NCBI GenBank assembly: GCA_002408185.1
Contig: DHQV01000055.1
Location: forward strand, 228,537-253,987
Source: Deltaproteobacteria bacterium UBA5329
GTDB lineage: Bacteria > Desulfobacterota > Syntrophorhabdia > Syntrophorhabdales > Syntrophorhabdaceae
Direction: 5' to 3'
DNA length: 25,451 nucleotides
Shown here: positions 24,629 through 25,451 of the stretch, piece by piece
Position numbering within the stretch: position 1 is the first letter of the stretch
Layout: each line of letters begins with the position of its first letter
Translations under genes and position numbers: made by a program
The notes under the pieces: model-generated
The model's database searches: none
Told to the model about the DNA's origin: nothing
The model's input: only the letters and a program-made list of their open reading frames with translations

Positions 24629-25451
24629 ATGAGTAATGACGTCCTGGTATTTGTTGAATGCAAAGACTCGATGCCGAGAAAGGCATCTTTGGAACTACTG
24701 TCTGCAGGCAGACAGATCGCTGCAAAATTTTCATCCGGCCTTTTCGCGGCATTGGTCGGATCGGGCGTTAAACAGGCAGCTGATGTGGTGAGCGGATTCT
24801 GCGACAAAACGATCGTTGTCGATGACGAATCCCTTGCAGACCATGGCTGGGATTCCACGGGTTCCGCCCTTCAGGAGATACTGAAAAAATATACGCCTAA
24901 AATCGTTCTCGGCACGTCGTCAATGACAGGAAAAGACCTTTTTCCGCGCCTCGCCGCACGCCTTGAGGCAGCCATGGTCTCAGATGCGGTCGGGTTCGAT
25001 CTCGATGGTGACGGCTTGAAGATCAAGAAACCTCTTTACGGCGGCAAGGTGATATCGTGGATCGCTCCCGGGGCCGATTCGATGCTGATCGTGACGTTCA
25101 GGCCGAACTCTTTTGCGGTCAGTGAACCAGGCCAAAAAGGCGAGGTCATCGAAGAGAAGGTGAATATTCAGAAGAACCCCGGCATCAAGGTGATCTCTTT
25201 CGCAAAGACCGAATCTCAGAAGGTCGATCTCCAGGAAGCGGATTTTATCATTTGCGGCGGCAGAGGCATGAAAGCCGCCGAGCATTTTTCCATGCTGGAT
25301 GAGATCGGCGATCTTATGGGCGGCCGGGTCGGGGCATCACGGACGGTCGTCGACAGCAAGTGGAGAGATTATGACGATCAGATCGGGAAGAGCGGAAAGA
25401 CCGTATCCCCGAAATTATACATCGGCTGCGGTGTGTCCGGGGCCCTTCACT
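24629..25451 (+). CDS. etfA: Electron transfer flavoprotein alpha subunit (3' end cut by window)
   Basis: An open frame of 274 codons from ATG 24629 (SD GGGAGGAGGG) to the window end. The N-terminal domain carries VLVFVECKDS and LGTSSMTGKDLFPRLAARLEA. The FAD-binding C-terminal domain is entered with ADFIICGGRGM, GGRVGASRTVVDSKW, QIGKSGKTVSPKLYIGCGVSGALH. These are the family's usual FAD-contact blocks. About 40-50 residues are probably missing beyond the edge. The stop of etfB is 15 bases upstream, so the two are co-translated partners. Confidence 0.95.
   Translation, partial: MSNDVLVFVECKDSMPRKASLELLSAGRQIAAKFSSGLFAALVGSGVKQAADVVSGFCDKTIVVDDESLADHGWDSTGSALQEILKKYTPKIVLGTSSMTGKDLFPRLAARLEAAMVSDAVGFDLDGDGLKIKKPLYGGKVISWIAPGADSMLIVTFRPNSFAVSEPGQKGEVIEEKVNIQKNPGIKVISFAKTESQKVDLQEADFIICGGRGMKAAEHFSMLDEIGDLMGGRVGASRTVVDSKWRDYDDQIGKSGKTVSPKLYIGCGVSGALH

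Overview
The window (25,451 bases) is chromosomal DNA of a Gram-negative-type bacterium. It carries a lipoprotein signal on a protease remnant, the rpsU-dnaG-rpoD macromolecular synthesis locus, ruvCAB, purA and an etfBA pair. Gene content, the divergent RuvA/RuvB and the etf genes suggest an anaerobic or syntrophic lineage of the former Deltaproteobacteria or a relative such as Nitrospirota. This is an impression from the proteins, not a test. Spacing is tight, starts mostly have good Shine-Dalgarno sites, and GTG/TTG starts are common.

Region 1 (1-12.8 kb) is a potassium and stress island. On the + strand it holds the 3' part of kdpB, then kdpC, a KdpD-like protein, a single-domain Usp protein, a KimA-family K+ permease, a broken M48 lipoprotein protease and a short-form glycogen/alpha-glucan phosphorylase. 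The KdpD-like protein has lost the histidine kinase and ends in a PTS EIIA domain. Converging on these from the - strand is a five-gene run with one strong sigma-70 promoter: a two-TM K+ channel, a tandem Usp protein, two half-size DUF1538 membrane proteins and a PII-like regulator. One region therefore combines K+ pumping, K+ import, K+ leak, nucleotide-sensing candidates and a PTS-type switch.

Region 2 (12.8-17.1 kb) is housekeeping. tadA on the - strand runs without a stop codon into a tRNA-Ser(CGA) gene on the same strand. Divergently, ruvC-ruvA-ruvB overlap by ATGA junctions and are followed by purA. Two small repeat elements lie here: a perfect 18-bp inverted repeat between tadA and ruvC, and a heptamer array that overlaps the end of ruvB.

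Region 3 (17.2-23.6 kb) is rpsU-yqeY-mutS2-dnaG-rpoD behind a clear promoter, an expanded version of the macromolecular synthesis operon. Region 4 (23.6 kb to the end) is etfB and the 5' part of etfA, behind a promoter with an imperfect tandem repeat directly upstream. No CRISPR array, insertion sequence or phage gene was seen. The candidates most worth following are the kinase-less KdpD-EIIA fusion, the Kch-Usp-DUF1538-DUF1538-PII operon, and the tadA/tRNA-Ser overlap.
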